NCBI RefSeq assembly: GCF_035083965.1
Contig: NC_089739.1
Span: 5,586,198-5,650,197, forward strand
Source: Branchiostoma lanceolatum
Taxonomy: Eukaryota > Chordata > Leptocardii > Amphioxiformes > Branchiostomatidae
Direction of reading: 5' to 3'
Length of the DNA: 64,000 nt
Positions 1 through 14,000 of the stretch are shown here, in pieces. Positions within the stretch are counted from its first letter, which is position 1, and the number at the start of each line of letters is the position of its first letter. A program made the translations under genes and the position numbers. A model generated the notes under the pieces. That model searched no databases. It was not told the origin of the DNA and saw nothing but the letters and a program-made list of their open reading frames with translations.

Positions 1-219
1 CGGATTGGAAATGTGACCCTAGCATTAGTTGCTAGCGCCGAGAATCTCTTTATTATCCGAACATAGGTTATCAATAACTGCTGCCCTAAATCAATAATCA
101 TTCCTTCATCTTTCGTTTAAAATTTGTACTCAATGTCATAGGCGTGTAGATAGTTTTCCCTCCTTTCATTTCCACTGATTCGTCTCTCTTGCTGTATGTA
201 TTTGATCATTTTCCGAAAG

Positions 220-3200
220 GGTCCGAAGAATTGCACGACGACGAGGCACAGCTGCCGACGAAAAAAGCCGAGGGTGACGTCACAAAGGCCGAAGAAGCCG
301 GTGAACATGTACGAAACACACCAATCATCGATAGGATCCGAGGAGCTCTGAAAGACCTGCTGAAGTCGCTGATGGACCTAGGGAGGTCTTACTCTTACGT
401 GTTGCTGACTCTGGCAGGTATGACACCAGTCAGTACTTTATCTCAAGGGAGTGAGATATTAATTGCTGTTTTAGCTTGTTCGCCTCTCTCTCTCTTCCTC
501 TCTATGTATTTGTGTGTGTGTGTGTGTTTGTGTTTCTGTCTATGTATCTGTATGCATGTGTTTATGTGTCCCACTGTGTGAACTATGTGTGTAAACTTGT
601 ATGTGTATGTGTGGGCAGGTATGTGTGTATGTGTGTTCGTGTGTGTTTGTGTTTGAGTCTGTTTTTCTGCGAAATCAAACACTGTCATGCCGATTCCTCC
701 ATTGTTCATGAAGATCAAAACTACATTGCGCATATATTTTTGTTCGATATCATTTTATTTTATGTTGCAGTTTCCTTTGATGGAATGTCGAGCTCTGGTA
801 TTTTCGCCTTTGCACCGAAAGTTTGCGAGATACTTTTTGGCCTGCCAGTGACGTCATCAGCCCTGTACTTTGGTACGCACCTTTTCTCGTATTTTGTGAT
901 TTCAGTCTTCATATCATAAGTTATAAAACAACTGATCTTTTAACAGAATTATGCCATATATTTGTGCCATACATTATCTTGTTTTATAAGATTAATTGCT
1001 TTCTTCGGAGCAGTAGTGGTGTCTTTGCGTTTCGATTGGACTGCCGCCATTTTGGATCCATGTTTTAAAGTCATTACGGCACTCCGTTAATGCCGGTTCA
1101 TGTTTTCAACTGCGCATGCACATTAAGATGCACTATGTATATCAAAATAAAGCACCCTGAGATGAGACGTGAACAAAACACGTCTGAACATGGTATCAAG
1201 CGTGGGCTAGTCAAGAACTTCACCTTTGGCCTCACGCATGCGCAGTTCCAACCGTAAACTGGCTTATGGTATTAACCATATATGAAACAAGTTTTACTTA
1301 ATAGTTAAAAAAAGTTAAAGTGACCCGGGCGTCTTGAAAAGACGCATAAGGGTGGCGCCCAACTGTAATAGCCAACACAAAAATTGGACTTACCCAAATT
1401 TTCGACTGTCTTTGTCAATGAGTAATCCACCGCTTAGATGACGTCACGTTATGCAGATGAGACACGTGACTCGGTGAGCAGTGGATCATAAGTTGCTCAC
1501 CGAGTCACGTGTCTCATCTGCATAACGTGACGTCATCTCATCGGTGGATTGTTTATTCCTTGAAAAAAAGACTTGGTGCTATACAGTCGAAAATTTGGGT
1601 ATTAACTACTAAGTACAATTTTTGTGTTGGCTATTACAGTTAAAACTTGTTTCAGAATGACTTCTACCAACATAGATGAACTTTCAGGCTTACCATATAT
1701 ATGATTGTTTTTAAAGGGTTGTCCATGATCCCCGGCTTTGCGATCGGTTCTTTGATGGGCGGCTGGATTAGCAAGAAAATTGGAGTAGACTGCAAAAAAC
1801 TGCTACGATGGATCCTCACTATGTACATGGTCTCGGGAATGGCGATTTTCGTTTATCTCATGTACTGCAAGGAGCCTCCGAGGGCTTATGAAGAACTAAA
1901 CAACGGGTGTGTATGAATAGCTGTGCGTAGTATTTCAAACTGTACTGATGTTACATTCTGTGTATTCTTTTTTGACAACTCCTCAGGGGCGGATGCATCT
2001 TTGAGTTTGGCCCTATACACGAGATGCAAAAGTTAAAAGCAACTGCATTCATATTCATGGCAATTTCTGACTTTTGCATATGCGTGTACCATTAGCTAAA
2101 ACATAGCTTGTGTAATGTGTAGAACTAGCACATTGAACGATTAGTATTATTCGTTGATCTGACACTGTGTTGACGATTGTGTTGATTAGCATTAGGACCT
2201 GCTCCAGCGAATGCGCCTGCGCAGACAGCCTGTACGACCCGGTGTGCGGTGAGAACGGTGTGGAGTACCAGTCTCCCTGCCATGCCGGCTGTGCCGCCTT
2301 CAACTACACAACCATGGTGAGTTGCCAGGCTGGAGGCCTGCCCGCCTTAGCCTGGGACCTCCTCCCCCCCTACTTTGCCCCTAGCGGGGTTATTTGGGGG
2401 TATTCCAAGTTGAAGTTGAAGCTGCCGTGGTTGCAACCAGTAAGCCATATCACGGTTCCAAATGCGCGTGGGCAGTCGTGGTGCATTGTGGTCTAGGTCA
2501 AAGGTCAAGAGCCATTATTTAGAAACATGTAAAATATTTGTGCATTGCAGTCTTGGTCAAAGTCCCTAATACTGATGATAGCTCGGCGACCTAGAGATGT
2601 GTTATGCAAAAAAGAACATTGGCCTGTTTTTATATCTAAGTCTCAACAACGAATGTCTGTATTCTCCTCTCCAGGTCTACTCAAACTGCAGTTGCATCAC
2701 AAGTGCCCGGATGCAGCCAAACTCCACTGCTTACGTCACTGCAGGCGTGACATCCATTGCCACTCACGGCGCATGCGCACGGAATTGCGAGGCCTACAGA
2801 GTGCCCCTGTTCTTCATTGTTCTGTTCCTGATGGGCTTTTCGGGGGCCTTAGCGGCACCTTCGTACATGACTGCTACTCTCAGGTACGCTGTTTCTGTTA
2901 TCATGTGAGGTTATCATTTTCTTTTATTAAACATCATTATCTTTTCTATTCATCTATTGGCAAATGCTACAATACATTGTACTGAATTTCAGGCAGCATG
3001 GGTGATTTTGAAGTTATTTCTTTATGTGGTGTCAAAATTGCTCTTCACCTCCTTGCTATAAGACAAGTAATGTGTTTGTTTATTGTTTATGTCATTGCAG
3101 GCTTGTTCCCCCCAAGCAACGAGCATTTGGATTAGGGATGCAGCGCTGCCTGATCCGAATCATCGGTACGTTAAAGTCTATTTTTAAGAAATAGGGTATG

Positions 3201-3808
3201 GTGTATACGTATCTATGCTTTTGTTTTAAATGGTCTTGTCAGTCATTCTTTAATGTAAGTCACCTCCCGTCTTCAATTCCTTTTTTTTATAACCATGGCA
3301 TGCTTAAATAGTTACCTGAATAAGTCAGATTCTTGAAAGATTACTGTTGTTTTGATACGTTGAAGTTGAATATTTTTTATTTTTACTTCAGTATTATGCA
3401 TGTATTGAAAGGATTGCAAATGCTTATTGTACCTCGCCAGCGATGTTACATTACATATCTGTAATAACTGCATAATAAGTAGGTTCTGTGTCCATAGTAA
3501 AGAATAAAATTCAAACTATTTTCTCATTATTTTTCTCAGGTACGATACCGGGACCCATGATATACGGTTACGCCATGGACAACGCATGCGCACAGTGGCA
3601 GTCCTCCTGTGGCCAACGGGGTGCCTGTCTAGTTTACGATAGCCGCAAAGTGGGCCTGTTCGTGTTCGGGCTCGCTTTCGGGCTGAGGATTGTGGGTACA
3701 ACTTTCATTTCTCTTGCCTATCTGGTATACAAACCGAATGTTGCTATTGAAGAAGAGAAATATGAGAATGCTGATGATGTAAAGCTAACCAATGGCGGAG
3801 TGAAATGA
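220..3808 (+). CDS. SLCO/OATP organic anion transporter, gene 1 (3' part; 5' exons lie outside the window)
   Basis: The last seven coding exons are 220-417, 771-872, 1717-1906, 2190-2316 (the acceptor could be six bases later, at 2196), 2675-2883, 3101-3165 and 3540-3808, joining in frame to 385 residues before TGA at 3806-3808. Exon phases match exons 8-14 of gene 2. In order they encode the acidic intracellular linker, helices 7-8, a Kazal-like extracellular loop with ten cysteines split over two exons, helices 10-12 and a charged cytoplasmic tail. The family carries out sodium-independent uptake of amphipathic organic anions (steroid conjugates, thyroid hormones, prostanoids) at the plasma membrane; the substrate here is unknown. 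Exons for helices 1-6 and the WWLGF signature should lie upstream of base 1. The Kazal exon is almost identical to that of gene 2, unlike the other exons. No stop or frameshift interrupts the visible part, so the gene looks functional. Confidence 0.88.
484..660 (+). repeat. GT-rich low-complexity tract in gene 1 intron
   Basis: Alternating TG/TCT runs fill the first part of the intron after the first visible exon of gene 1. They make spurious open frames on both strands and carry no coding signal. Confidence 0.85.
1283..1654. mobile_element. Fold-back MITE with nested inverted repeats (family A)
   Basis: The element lies in the gene 1 intron before the exon at 1717. The outer arms are 1283-1296 and 1641-1654. 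An inner pair starts AACTGTAATAGCCAACAC at 1361 and is mirrored up to 1641. A near-perfect central palindrome spans about 1439-1536 and contains CACGTG and TGACGTCA. No coding capacity is visible. Shorter relatives occur at 3814-3945 and about 25300-25400. Confidence 0.85.
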
Positions 3809-3813
3809 GCTAG

Positions 3814-3945
3814 AACTGCAGTTGCCAACAAAAATGATTGGATTTACTAAAATTTTCGACTGTAGTACGACAATGTCTTTGTCAAGGAATGAATTCTTCG
3901 CTTCGGGACGTCACCGTATGCAGCTTGCACACACGTGACTTAGTT
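3814..3945. mobile_element. Half copy of fold-back family A in the gene 1 3' UTR
   Basis: The segment matches the left half of the element at 1361-1470: the end sequence, then TTTTCGACTGT, then the GACGTCAC and CACGTGACT blocks in the same order. It starts six bases after the gene 1 stop codon, so it probably forms part of the 3' UTR. The mirrored arm is missing. Confidence 0.7.
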
Positions 3946-4288
3946 CAAATGTAACAGGTAGTTTGTGGCGTCCACCGTCTGGACTAAAACTAAAATACAG
4001 CCTTAAAGTCATGTTTCTTGTGAGTTGGGGAGTATATATGTATGTATGTACATATACACACATATATATATATACAGTGGATTCCGCATATCTGTATAGC
4101 CCGTTTGTCAGCGCAAATTATACGACTGTCCGAAATATACGACTGTCCGAACTAGCGATATTGACGTCCCGAAGGAGGGGAGGGGGGGGGTGAATAGGAT
4201 GTTGAGCAAGACACACAAACACACTAACGATATCGCAACTATATTTTGCAAAATTGTAATCAAAGTACAATCCAACCTTTTTGTCGAT

Positions 4289-4290
<2 letters not shown>

Positions 4291-4361
<71 letters not shown>
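4291..4361. repeat. (TA)n microsatellite
   Basis: About 70 bases of nearly pure TA with one interruption, in the 3' flank of gene 1. A possible gene 1 polyadenylation signal (AATAAA) lies farther on, at about 5014, but nothing supports its use. Confidence 0.9.
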
Positions 4362-5364
4362 GAACGCAGTTCCGCGTGACGGCATTCCAAGACTATGATC
4401 ACAAATTACCATTTCTAACCTGTATACGTATGTATAAGTAGGTTACTGACAAGTTCTAAAACCCCATACATAAACTTTTTATATTTTGCATATTCACTGT
4501 CTATTTGGTATGAATGTTATGTGTTAAATGTATATTGAACTAGTATAAACATCCCATGCTTCCAAACGGTAAATGACCATTTTTTGCATATGATATGAAA
4601 TATGATAGTGCAGTGTATGAGTCGTAAATTGGTATTCAAGATTTTAGATGTACAAATATATTTTTGTCATGGTGTTTTACGTAGTATATTGAACCCTCCT
4701 TCTTTCCACATGTATTGATAGTCAGGACATATCCTGCTCTAGACGTATACCGAACGACATTGCATTTCTAAACAGTTTGTCTCACACGTCCTTCGTAGAT
4801 ATATCGCTTAACAGTTTGTCTGACATATTATTCGTAGATATAGCACTCAATATAGAACCTGATTAGTACATGTGTTATATGAATCCATACATCATTGCCT
4901 GCTTGTTTTCTTTGCCCAGGAGAAGTCATATGCTATTTGGTATAAAAACTAGCGATGTGCTTGCACTTAATCAACATTTGATTCTGTCCATCAAGAAGAT
5001 ATCATTTGTACGTAATAAAATGCACTAACATTGATATCGTGTCTTGGGATGAATATATTGTGTCAATTGCTTTTTTTTTAAGAAGGAGATATTCCGCTGG
5101 ACTGGTAAATGACATATTTGATAAAGAGCAATATATCAGTATGCTTACATGTCAACACTACTTGCTGTAGTGTGGTTTGGTTTAAAACAAGAGATCACAA
5201 TATCTACCGCTCTTGCATGGTGACTCTACGTCTAGAGAGCTCAAAGACATACTACACTTCGTAAATAGAAGAGAAAGATCCGCCCTGATTACTGTAAGGG
5301 AACATGTAAAGATGCCACGTAAAGAAAACAAATATACAACTCTAGAATTATATTCATTCATACC

Positions 5365-5930
5365 ACTCTCTTATATATTGCGGTATATACGTATAGTCAG
5401 TTTCGAGCCCTGTCGAACAACAAAGGGACCCTTCAAGATGCCGATTATAGAATGCTTAAAGATATGAGCTCAGAACCAATTTATTTGACACCACACACTT
5501 ATATATTACGAAATGAGGACGGTCAGTTTCGAGCCCTGTCGTACAACTTACTTACTTACGTACAACAAGTGAACTCTTAAAGATACAGGAATGCTTAAAG
5601 ATATGTGTTCAGAATTAAAACCAATACGTTTGATACCACACACTTATATATTATGATATAAGTGCAGTGATTTTCAAGCCCTGTCATACAACAAGGCCAC
5701 GCTGAAAGAATGCTTAAACTTTGAAGGTAAAACTTCAGAACCACACACTTACATATCACTGATTAGCCACTCCCGCGCCCACAAGGACGATTGAAGTGAA
5801 GTCGAGGTCTTCATCGACAACGATGGACGAACATCATTACATATTACGATAAGGACAGTGGGTTTCAAGCCCTGTCGTACAACAAGGGAATGTTTAAAGA
5901 TGCCTTGAGCAGAATTTCAGAACCAACATG
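5365..5930. repeat. Diverged tandem repeat, about 120-180 bp unit, four copies
   Basis: Four copies of a block with CAAGCCCTGTCGTACAACAA (first variant CGAGCCCTGTCGAACAACAA) recur at about 5402, 5528, 5676 and 5866. Each is preceded by a TTACATATTACGATA-like stretch and followed by GAATGCTTAAAGAT. The array lies between genes 1 and 2. No open frame spans it. Confidence 0.75.
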
Positions 5931-8050
5931 ATTGATATCGCGCACTGACATGTGAACGAATGCTCGCCTAAGGAAAAGGGTCATCCAAAAGTCACCGACG
6001 CTTATAATGAACCATTGTTGTGGCACCAATACGACCAACCTCAACGCTGGTGTAAGTGTCATTCATTATTGACTCCCTGAAGAAAAAGGGTACAATTTGA
6101 TGCACCAGGAGATGATTTAAGATGTGTCACGAAGACTTAGATGTGATGTCATTTCCAAAAAAGTGCGCCCGGCAGGCCGTTGACCTTACCTTCTGACCCG
6201 TGTACTCTCTGCCTACAAAACAGCGTGCCCAGACTTACTGCGTACCTCAAGTCTTCGCACAGGTGTTCAAGGTAGGCTCTGTCTTACACTCATTTCATTG
6301 TCTATCTTAATTTCTTATGGAGTTATTGCTATATCATTGCTAAAATACGCTGTATTGTTTGTCGTAAATGCAACAGTTCACTGTATGAATACACTGATTG
6401 CAAAAACCGTGCAAGTTGTGTAAGTTTAAGGATCAGTGATTGTGTGTCAGGGAATAGGGGCATCTTACATGCTAGAATAGCGATAGAAGTAGGCGGTATT
6501 TAGCAAACCTCTCCCTCGTCTTGTGTCATTAAATTTAAAAATATACTCGTTCAGTGCGAATTATTACATATGATTTCACAATTCTTTAATGATCTTTAGC
6601 TCCAAATCCAATTGTTTTCGGTTAGGTTCTCAAGCCTAAAACTGACCGTTGACATATATTCTTTCATTGGTGGGAAGTTTTGAAAATAAAATTCTAGCTC
6701 TAGATTGCCGTGTATCATCTTTTAAACGTATGGCTGTAAAAGTTGTGACGTACAATTTGTCCGTTTAAATTCAGAATGCGTTATTTGTCAACCTCTAAAT
6801 CTAATAGTTTATGGTCAGTTTTCCTTGCTTATAAACCTGTTTTCAACTATGTACATTTCATTAGTGAGAAATTCGAACGAAATTGAATCTAAAGATCGCC
6901 ATGTGTCGTATTTTAAACCATGGGCTTTAAACCCTCTGTCTAATATATGACCGGTGACATTTCGAACAGGACAGGTAAACATGTAGCTCGTGTGCACAGC
7001 TGTGGAACAGCCTTATTTGGTCATTGTATTAGTGCATGGCTTCAGGGCAATGACCTCTGGATGCAGTTCACTCGCTGAGAAATGTCCTAATATGGATTTT
7101 TCTTTAAACGTATCATTTGCATATGCAGATATTTACAAGTCATGAATAGCAGAGGAATTAATCATCTTCGCAACTACTTGGCGACATTAAGATGTGTTAT
7201 CTTCTTTTCGATAGGGTTTTGAAAAGAGTATTATAGTCTGCAAGTTTCTGACTTGGTTAAATTGAGCAGGGCTTATTTGCTGACATGTTGATTTCAAGAT
7301 GTTGTATTAGTCACTTTCCACTGTATTTTTGCCGTCCGCAGACTTTACCTGACGAGCATGTAAATCTTTCAAATAGTTATTCGTTTCTTTAGTTTATCCA
7401 GGCTCAACGTTTTTTTATCCAAGTATGGGTGCGTTAGGTTTTGTCTGTATCTTTACCGTTCAACCGGTATTGCCACCCAAGCTTATGTAAAGATTGCAAA
7501 GTTCACCTAGCTTACAACTGACAGTAGGTGGTCCAAATTTGGCTGAGAATGGTCTATCTTTCGCCGTCCCCTCCCCAAAGCAGCTTTATTTTGGAGCCTT
7601 ATAGAATCTACATACAATTCATGTTGTTTTGAATATGTTAACGTAGGGGTAGCATTATAATGATTTACAAAGTTTCGGGTAAAACAAGAACAGATTGGAC
7701 TTATAAACACTCTAAATTCATTTATTTTCACCGGGCCTTGATTGCGCGCTGTTTAAAGTTCGCGATTGAAACTATTCTGTTTTTCATTGTCAGTATTTGT
7801 AGTATTTGTTTTGTACTTTCGTAATGCATTCTGTTGATGGCGACACGAAAATAAGCTGTAAGCTTGAGCATGTCGTCATCATGTCCTGTATTTAAATGTT
7901 GCAATAGATAAAAGAAATATTCTGTAATGCATTGACAATACACTAGAAACGCATAATCACAGTGACATTAATTCACAGTGAAGGGGTCCCTGCAAAAAAA
8001 AAAAAAGCGAATATTCACGATTTACATTGCTTTCGTCCATTTGTTTCTAG
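5931..8050. other. Intergenic DNA upstream of gene 2; probable site of its promoter and 5' UTR exon
   Basis: The gene 2 start codon follows directly on a splice acceptor, so a non-coding first exon should lie in this stretch. One candidate donor is CAAG|GTAGGC near 6271, but nothing independent supports it. A two-copy direct repeat with a period of about 190 bp is visible (about 6695-6745 against 6885-6935). I see no coding exon here. Confidence 0.4.
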
Positions 8051-11000
8051 ATGTCCATGTTCAGCAGTTTGCCTGATCTCCGCCAGACGGCGCTAAATCA
8101 GACTGCGCGCCCACTGCTGGACACCACACCTCGATACCAGCCCTTCAAGACGACAGACCAAGTTCTTGAGGAGAAGAAGGGGAGTCTTCGGTTCGGCTGG
8201 TTCGGCTTCACGCCTGATTTTCTACAATTCTTCAACACTTCAAGATGGCTGCTGTTTTTCATGAGCATCGCCGCCTATGTGGATGTGAGTTGTCATTTTG
8301 TTGTGATTTTTTTTAATATCATGATATGTTGAGTCTATATATCAATATACTAAGTATCACGAATCAAAGAGACTGCAAAGATAAATTCTTGCTTGATAAG
8401 AAAAATACCAGCATATACCTCTTTTTATCTGATTAAATTTTGTATCATTTATTTCTTGTTGAATCGTTTGATTATGAAGAATAATCATTGTTACTAGCTT
8501 TGCAATAAAAGGTCATCGAGTAACATCAAATATTCCCTATGATCTCACGTCATAGTCCCGTTTCTCTGTAAAAACTTTAACAACATCGCCCCCTGTTGTA
8601 TCCATCGGCATTGCATCGTCCTGTTTTCCGTAGTGCACAACTATGGCGTTCATCCCCGATATCATTTCCACCTTGGAGACATTTTCTTTTATTGTATTAA
8701 AAAAAAATTGAACCTTACAATAGCGCCACCCTTTGGTATCCATCAGTATTGCATCCTCTTGTTTTCCATAGTGCACAACTATGGCGTTCATCCCCGGCAT
8801 CGTGTCCACCCTGGAGAAGCGGTTTGAGATGTCCAGCTCTCAGAGCGGCTTCATCATCAGCTCCTCCCAGATCTTCGCCCTCGTCACGGTGCCAATCATC
8901 ACGCATATCGGCGGCAAAGCTCACAAGGTCGGCATCTATTGGCTTTTTGTAGTCACGTGAATGTGACGTCATTTACCGTCCGCCATGTTGGTAGTAACAT
9001 GCCATGAGAAATTTTGGTTTGGTTGTAGTCATGTGTTTGTGACGTAATGTACTGGTCACCATGTTGATATTGCAAAGGCATAAGAAATTTGGGGTTGTTT
9101 GTAGTCACGTGATTATGACGTAATCTACTGTCTGCCATGTTGGTTGTGTGAAGTTATAAAGAAATTGGATTCTTTGTTCGTTTGTGAGTGAAAGGCAAAC
9201 TTTTATTGTTATGTTTTGTATATAATACATGTACATGTATTAGACATAAGTAACATAAAGGGCATGTTCGAATATGGGTTCCTAACGACTTTTAATAGTA
9301 CTGCAGCAGAACTTACAGTTTTTGTATATATTTGTGCTTGATGTAATTCCGCAATCTTTGCTCTTTCAGGGCAAGTTGATCGGCATTGGAGTCTTGATGT
9401 TTGGGATCGGCAGTTTTTTGTTCGCATCACCACATTACTGGACAGGTAACTATATAATCCTAACTTCATATCATACGCCCGGTTTGTTGCCACTGCAATG
9501 TGCCGCTTGCCCCCTCTGTGATCCACAATTCTATCATCCTATCATCCTTTTTACCAGGTCCGTACAAAGCACCTGGCGGCACATACGTCATGAATATGAC
9601 GTCATCCCTGATGCCCAACACCCTGTGTCAATCCTCGGCCAATGCCAGCTCTCCTGAGCAATGTGGAGGATCCGCCCAAAGGTCGGTTGATTCACATTAA
9701 TGTCAATAAATATTTTGAAAATGTTTGTTTTTTGGTGTGTGTGTATGTGGGGGGGGGGGGGGATCTGATATAGAATTTTGAATGTCTGCTCCATTGACTT
9801 CTAATACATCTGCATTAAAATCAAATTCAAAATTTTTCCTTTGACACATGATGCATGTATAGTTGTAATATGTTACGCAATCTTGTTCTTTTTCCTGTGA
9901 TCAAACGTTGATTGGCAACGTAAATCAACATTAAAACGTTAATCGTTTATGTACAGAACGGTTTGAATATACATATTTGTTATTTCTGTATATTGTTAAT
10001 TTAAATGTTTTATGTGAGTTTATACTGAAGGAATGAAGAACGATGACTACTGTTGTTTATCGTTCACACTTTCTTCTGTCGGTATCTTGATATATATCTA
10101 TCTATCTCTCTCTCCATATATATATATATATATATCGTTGAAAATGAAAATGAAAAACAAGACAAGTCTTCCTTATGTTTTTACAGCTACAGCAGCCTTA
10201 GCAACTACCTGTACGTGTTCGTAGTGGCGCAGTTTTTCATATGCCTGTGCGGAGGGCCCATGTTCACCGTGGGAGTCGCCTATCTGGACGAAAACGTCAA
10301 GAAGAAGGTTTCTGGCCTATATGTTGGTACGTTTTTCCCCATTTTCTACTATATAATGTCCCAATTTGTGTTTTCTTTGACTTCTAGATTGTCATTGTTC
10401 AGTACGTCTTTAATGATGGATTGCCCCCCTCCTATTTCATCTAATTGTCCATACTTTATTGTCCACTTTGTCGTGGAGTTTTTTTTTTACTGTATACATG
10501 TCATTTTTCGATAGAGAGATGTATCTATAGCTAGGGCACTCACTCTGTCATCCACTTGCAAGCGTGTTATGCTCACTCACTCACTCACTCACTCACTCAC
10601 TCACTCACTCACTCACTCACTCACTCACTCACTCACTCACTCACTTAATAGAATATCCAAACCATCTAATGAATCTTGTTTTGAACGTATCGTGTTTTTT
10701 TGTTGTCATTTCACAGCTGTCCTGTACACAGTAGCCTGTGTGGGCCCAAGTATCGGGTTTCTGGTGATTGGCCAACTTCTAAGCCTGTATGTGGAGTGGC
10801 CCAGCGAGGATGGATATTCGTAAGTCCTTATCTAATTAGATTGTTGCAACTACTAGTACTTGGTTATTTCAAGTAGTTGGAGGAAAAATCAAAACGTTTT
10901 CTGAAAGGTGACGTCACACTTGACCATGGAACTTTCCAACGGATTCCAATGCATTCTGAGAGATGTATGGCTCTATGAGTCGTGCAGGGAGCGAACAATA

Positions 11001-14000
11001 CCATTGCCATGGTGACGCGTGTGTGGCGCATGCGTACTGTATTGTTGTGATGGTGATTGTTTGGTTTGCCCATGCGCTAACCACCGTGCCTCGCCATAGT
11101 AAAACTGCTTCCTAGCAACAACCAACGCACCTTTATATGTTATCTACACATCCTTACGATGTTTTTTTTTTCAATTAATCTTTCCAGGGCCGGTCTGACG
11201 CCATGGGATCCAAGGTGGATTGGGAACTGGTGGCTGGGGTTCCCAGTCCTGGGTGTTCTGGCCATCCTCATAGCAGTTCCACTTTTGGCTTTTCCTCGCA
11301 AGCTTCCAGGTTTGTAATGTTCGTCTCGTTTTAAACAAGCGCCGAGTTACAAATGCTTTATTTGGTTTGATTAACCGAAATAACTGTACACTTTACACTG
11401 TTGTTTGTGGTGAAGCGAGTATCTCACTGGACTGCGCCAAATTGCGTAAGGAAATTGCATCAACTTTGTGAAGTTTCACCAATTTCCCCTTGTGGTCACG
11501 CTGAAATGTATAGATATGATTCATTTTAGGTTCCGAGGAGTTGGAGGAAGAGGAAGAGGAGCTGCCGAAGAAAGTTGACATCATCAAGGCAGAAGAGGAA
11601 GACGAAGGCGGTTTCTGCTCCAAGGGAAAGACCATAGAAGGCTTGAAGGATCTCCTAAGATCTTTGAGGGATCTTATAAAGAGTTACGCATTTTCTCTAC
11701 TCACGCTTGGAGGTGAGAGAAGATTGTTTTAAACTTTTAGATTGTCTGAATTTGATCAGAAAAACAATAATGTTTTTGTAGATATTTCTACTTCCTATGT
11801 CTGTGTCTCTCTATGCAATCGAGAAGGATAGTGACTAGCATTTAGAAGAATCTTTTTGGGGGAGGGCATCAACTATTTGATGAGCACTATACATAGGTGT
11901 CATCTATATCAATTTGGAGAGAAGTGTTTAGGATCCTCACAGCAAACGTGTCTTGGGAGAATTGTATGATCATCATCGATCTTCCTATGTTAGACGACGC
12001 TCATTTTACCAGAGGATATTACAAACTAACATCAAAGGATACAATCAGAATTATGTTGCCTGTTGTTTTTGTTTCAGTGTCTATCGACGCCATGTCCTAT
12101 ATGGGACTTTTCGCCTTCGCACCGAAAGTATGCGAGTTGCTATTTGGCCTGTCAGTCATGTCATCCTCGACGTACTTTGGTAAGTGCCTCACATTTGTAT
12201 TAGCTTCTCAACTAGTTTTCAAATGCTTGAGAAGAAACATTCAAGCACCAACGGGAGCTCAATGTCGTTTTTTAAGTGTAGATCAAAGGCTCGCCGCTGC
12301 CAGTCACAGTATCGCAGAGCGTCTCAAATTATTGCAGGCCACAGTATTGTACGCAAGGCAAACACAAGCAAGAAACAATACCTGCGTTTTCACGGAGTTA
12401 ACTAGTACAAAACTAAAGTCTTACCATAATGCATTCACAGGGCTTTCCATGATTCCCGGAGCGGCGGTGGGGTCCTTGGTCGGCGGCTGGATCAGCAAGA
12501 AGATCGGGGTGGACTGCAAGAAGCTGCTGCTGTTCGTGTTCGCCACCTTCCTGCTGTCCGGGCTGGCGGTGCTGGTGTTCCTGATGCACTGCCCAGAGAC
12601 GCACAAGGCGTACGTCAGCATAGACAATAGGTGAGTGACATATTCTTTGTCTGGTAGGATGCGTTTTCTGCGCAGAGCTTTCCGGCGGCCTATACACTAT
12701 ACAGTAGTTGAGGTTTCCACTTTTGCAGGTGTGTCATCTAACTATAACTAGTTATCGACCAATCAGAGAATCGTCTTAATGTTTTCTTTAGGTAAAACTG
12801 TTTCTCTGATTGGCTGACAGCTGTTTAAAGGCCACGCCCACAAAAGTGGAAACCTCAGCCCGGAGTTAGCAGAGCCTCTCGAAGGTGTATTGTATTGGCA
12901 CGGGCGAGGCTCTGCGTAGTCGAATAGGTAGGGTGGGGAAATAAGGCATTTGACTTCCTAATATTGTCTAGATACGTTATTTTAAAACCATCTTGCTTAT
13001 TACGGTCATCTTGCTTACTTACGACCATCTTTTTCATCAGTATGACCTGCTCCAGTGAATGCGCCTGCGCAGACAGCCTGTACGACCCAGTGTGTGGAGA
13101 GAACGGTGTGGAGTACCAGTCCCCCTGCCATGCCGGCTGTGCCGCCTTCAACTACACAACCATGGTGCGTACTTGTCTTTGTATGGTCATTTGTAGTCAA
13201 GTGACTATTACGTCATATACTGTCCGCCATATTGGTTGTTGGTTGCTTATAGACACGGCTAAGGATTTATGTGTGAAAACTTTTCATTATCTGATTTTTC
13301 AATACAATGAATCTTTCACATCACCATCTTTTGCAGTGACACATATCATATAAACCTGTGAAATATTTTCGACTAAAACATTTGTGATCGATTTGCAATG
13401 CCCACCGACGCTGAACTGATCGTCCGGCAGGATGTAAAGGAACTGATGATGATATCGTAATCATTTCCTGCCAATTCCCGTATTCAGGTCAAAGGAAATA
13501 CACAATTACTGTTGCTTTGTTGTACGTAGTCTTACGTTGCCAAACGTATTGTAGAAATGATCATAGTGTCATTAATGACCATGTATATGTGTTTGTTTGT
13601 TTGATTTCTCTTATGTGTTTGTTTGTTTGCTCCATCAGACATACTCCGACTGCAGCTGCGTTCCGGCCGGCGGGATGCAGAGCAACGTCTCTACAAACGT
13701 GACGTCATTTGCCCTCCAAGGCGCATGCCCGAGGAACTGCGGATCGTACGTCCTACCCGTGTTCTTCGTCGTGCTGTTCCTGATGGGCTTCATCGGTTCA
13801 ACCGCCGGACCAGCCTTTACAGCGGTTACATTGAGGTAGCAACAACAGAGAAGAAATGATCGATTTCCTAAACTTTCGTTGCCTCTACCAGGCTCCGTGG
13901 ATCGCTGGGAAAGTAGTAGAAATTGGCCAAATAGAGTAGATAGAGAAGATAGTACGCCTAGGGTAGTCGGCTCCGGATAGAGGTTCAATAGGCAATCCGT

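Noticed and set aside
189-581. 130-codon open frame on the + strand
   Set aside because: Only 220-417 is exon; the frame reads through the donor into a GT-rich intron tract.
4118-4402. - strand open frame with YIYIYI repeats
   Set aside because: It is a translation of the (TA)n microsatellite, not a protein.
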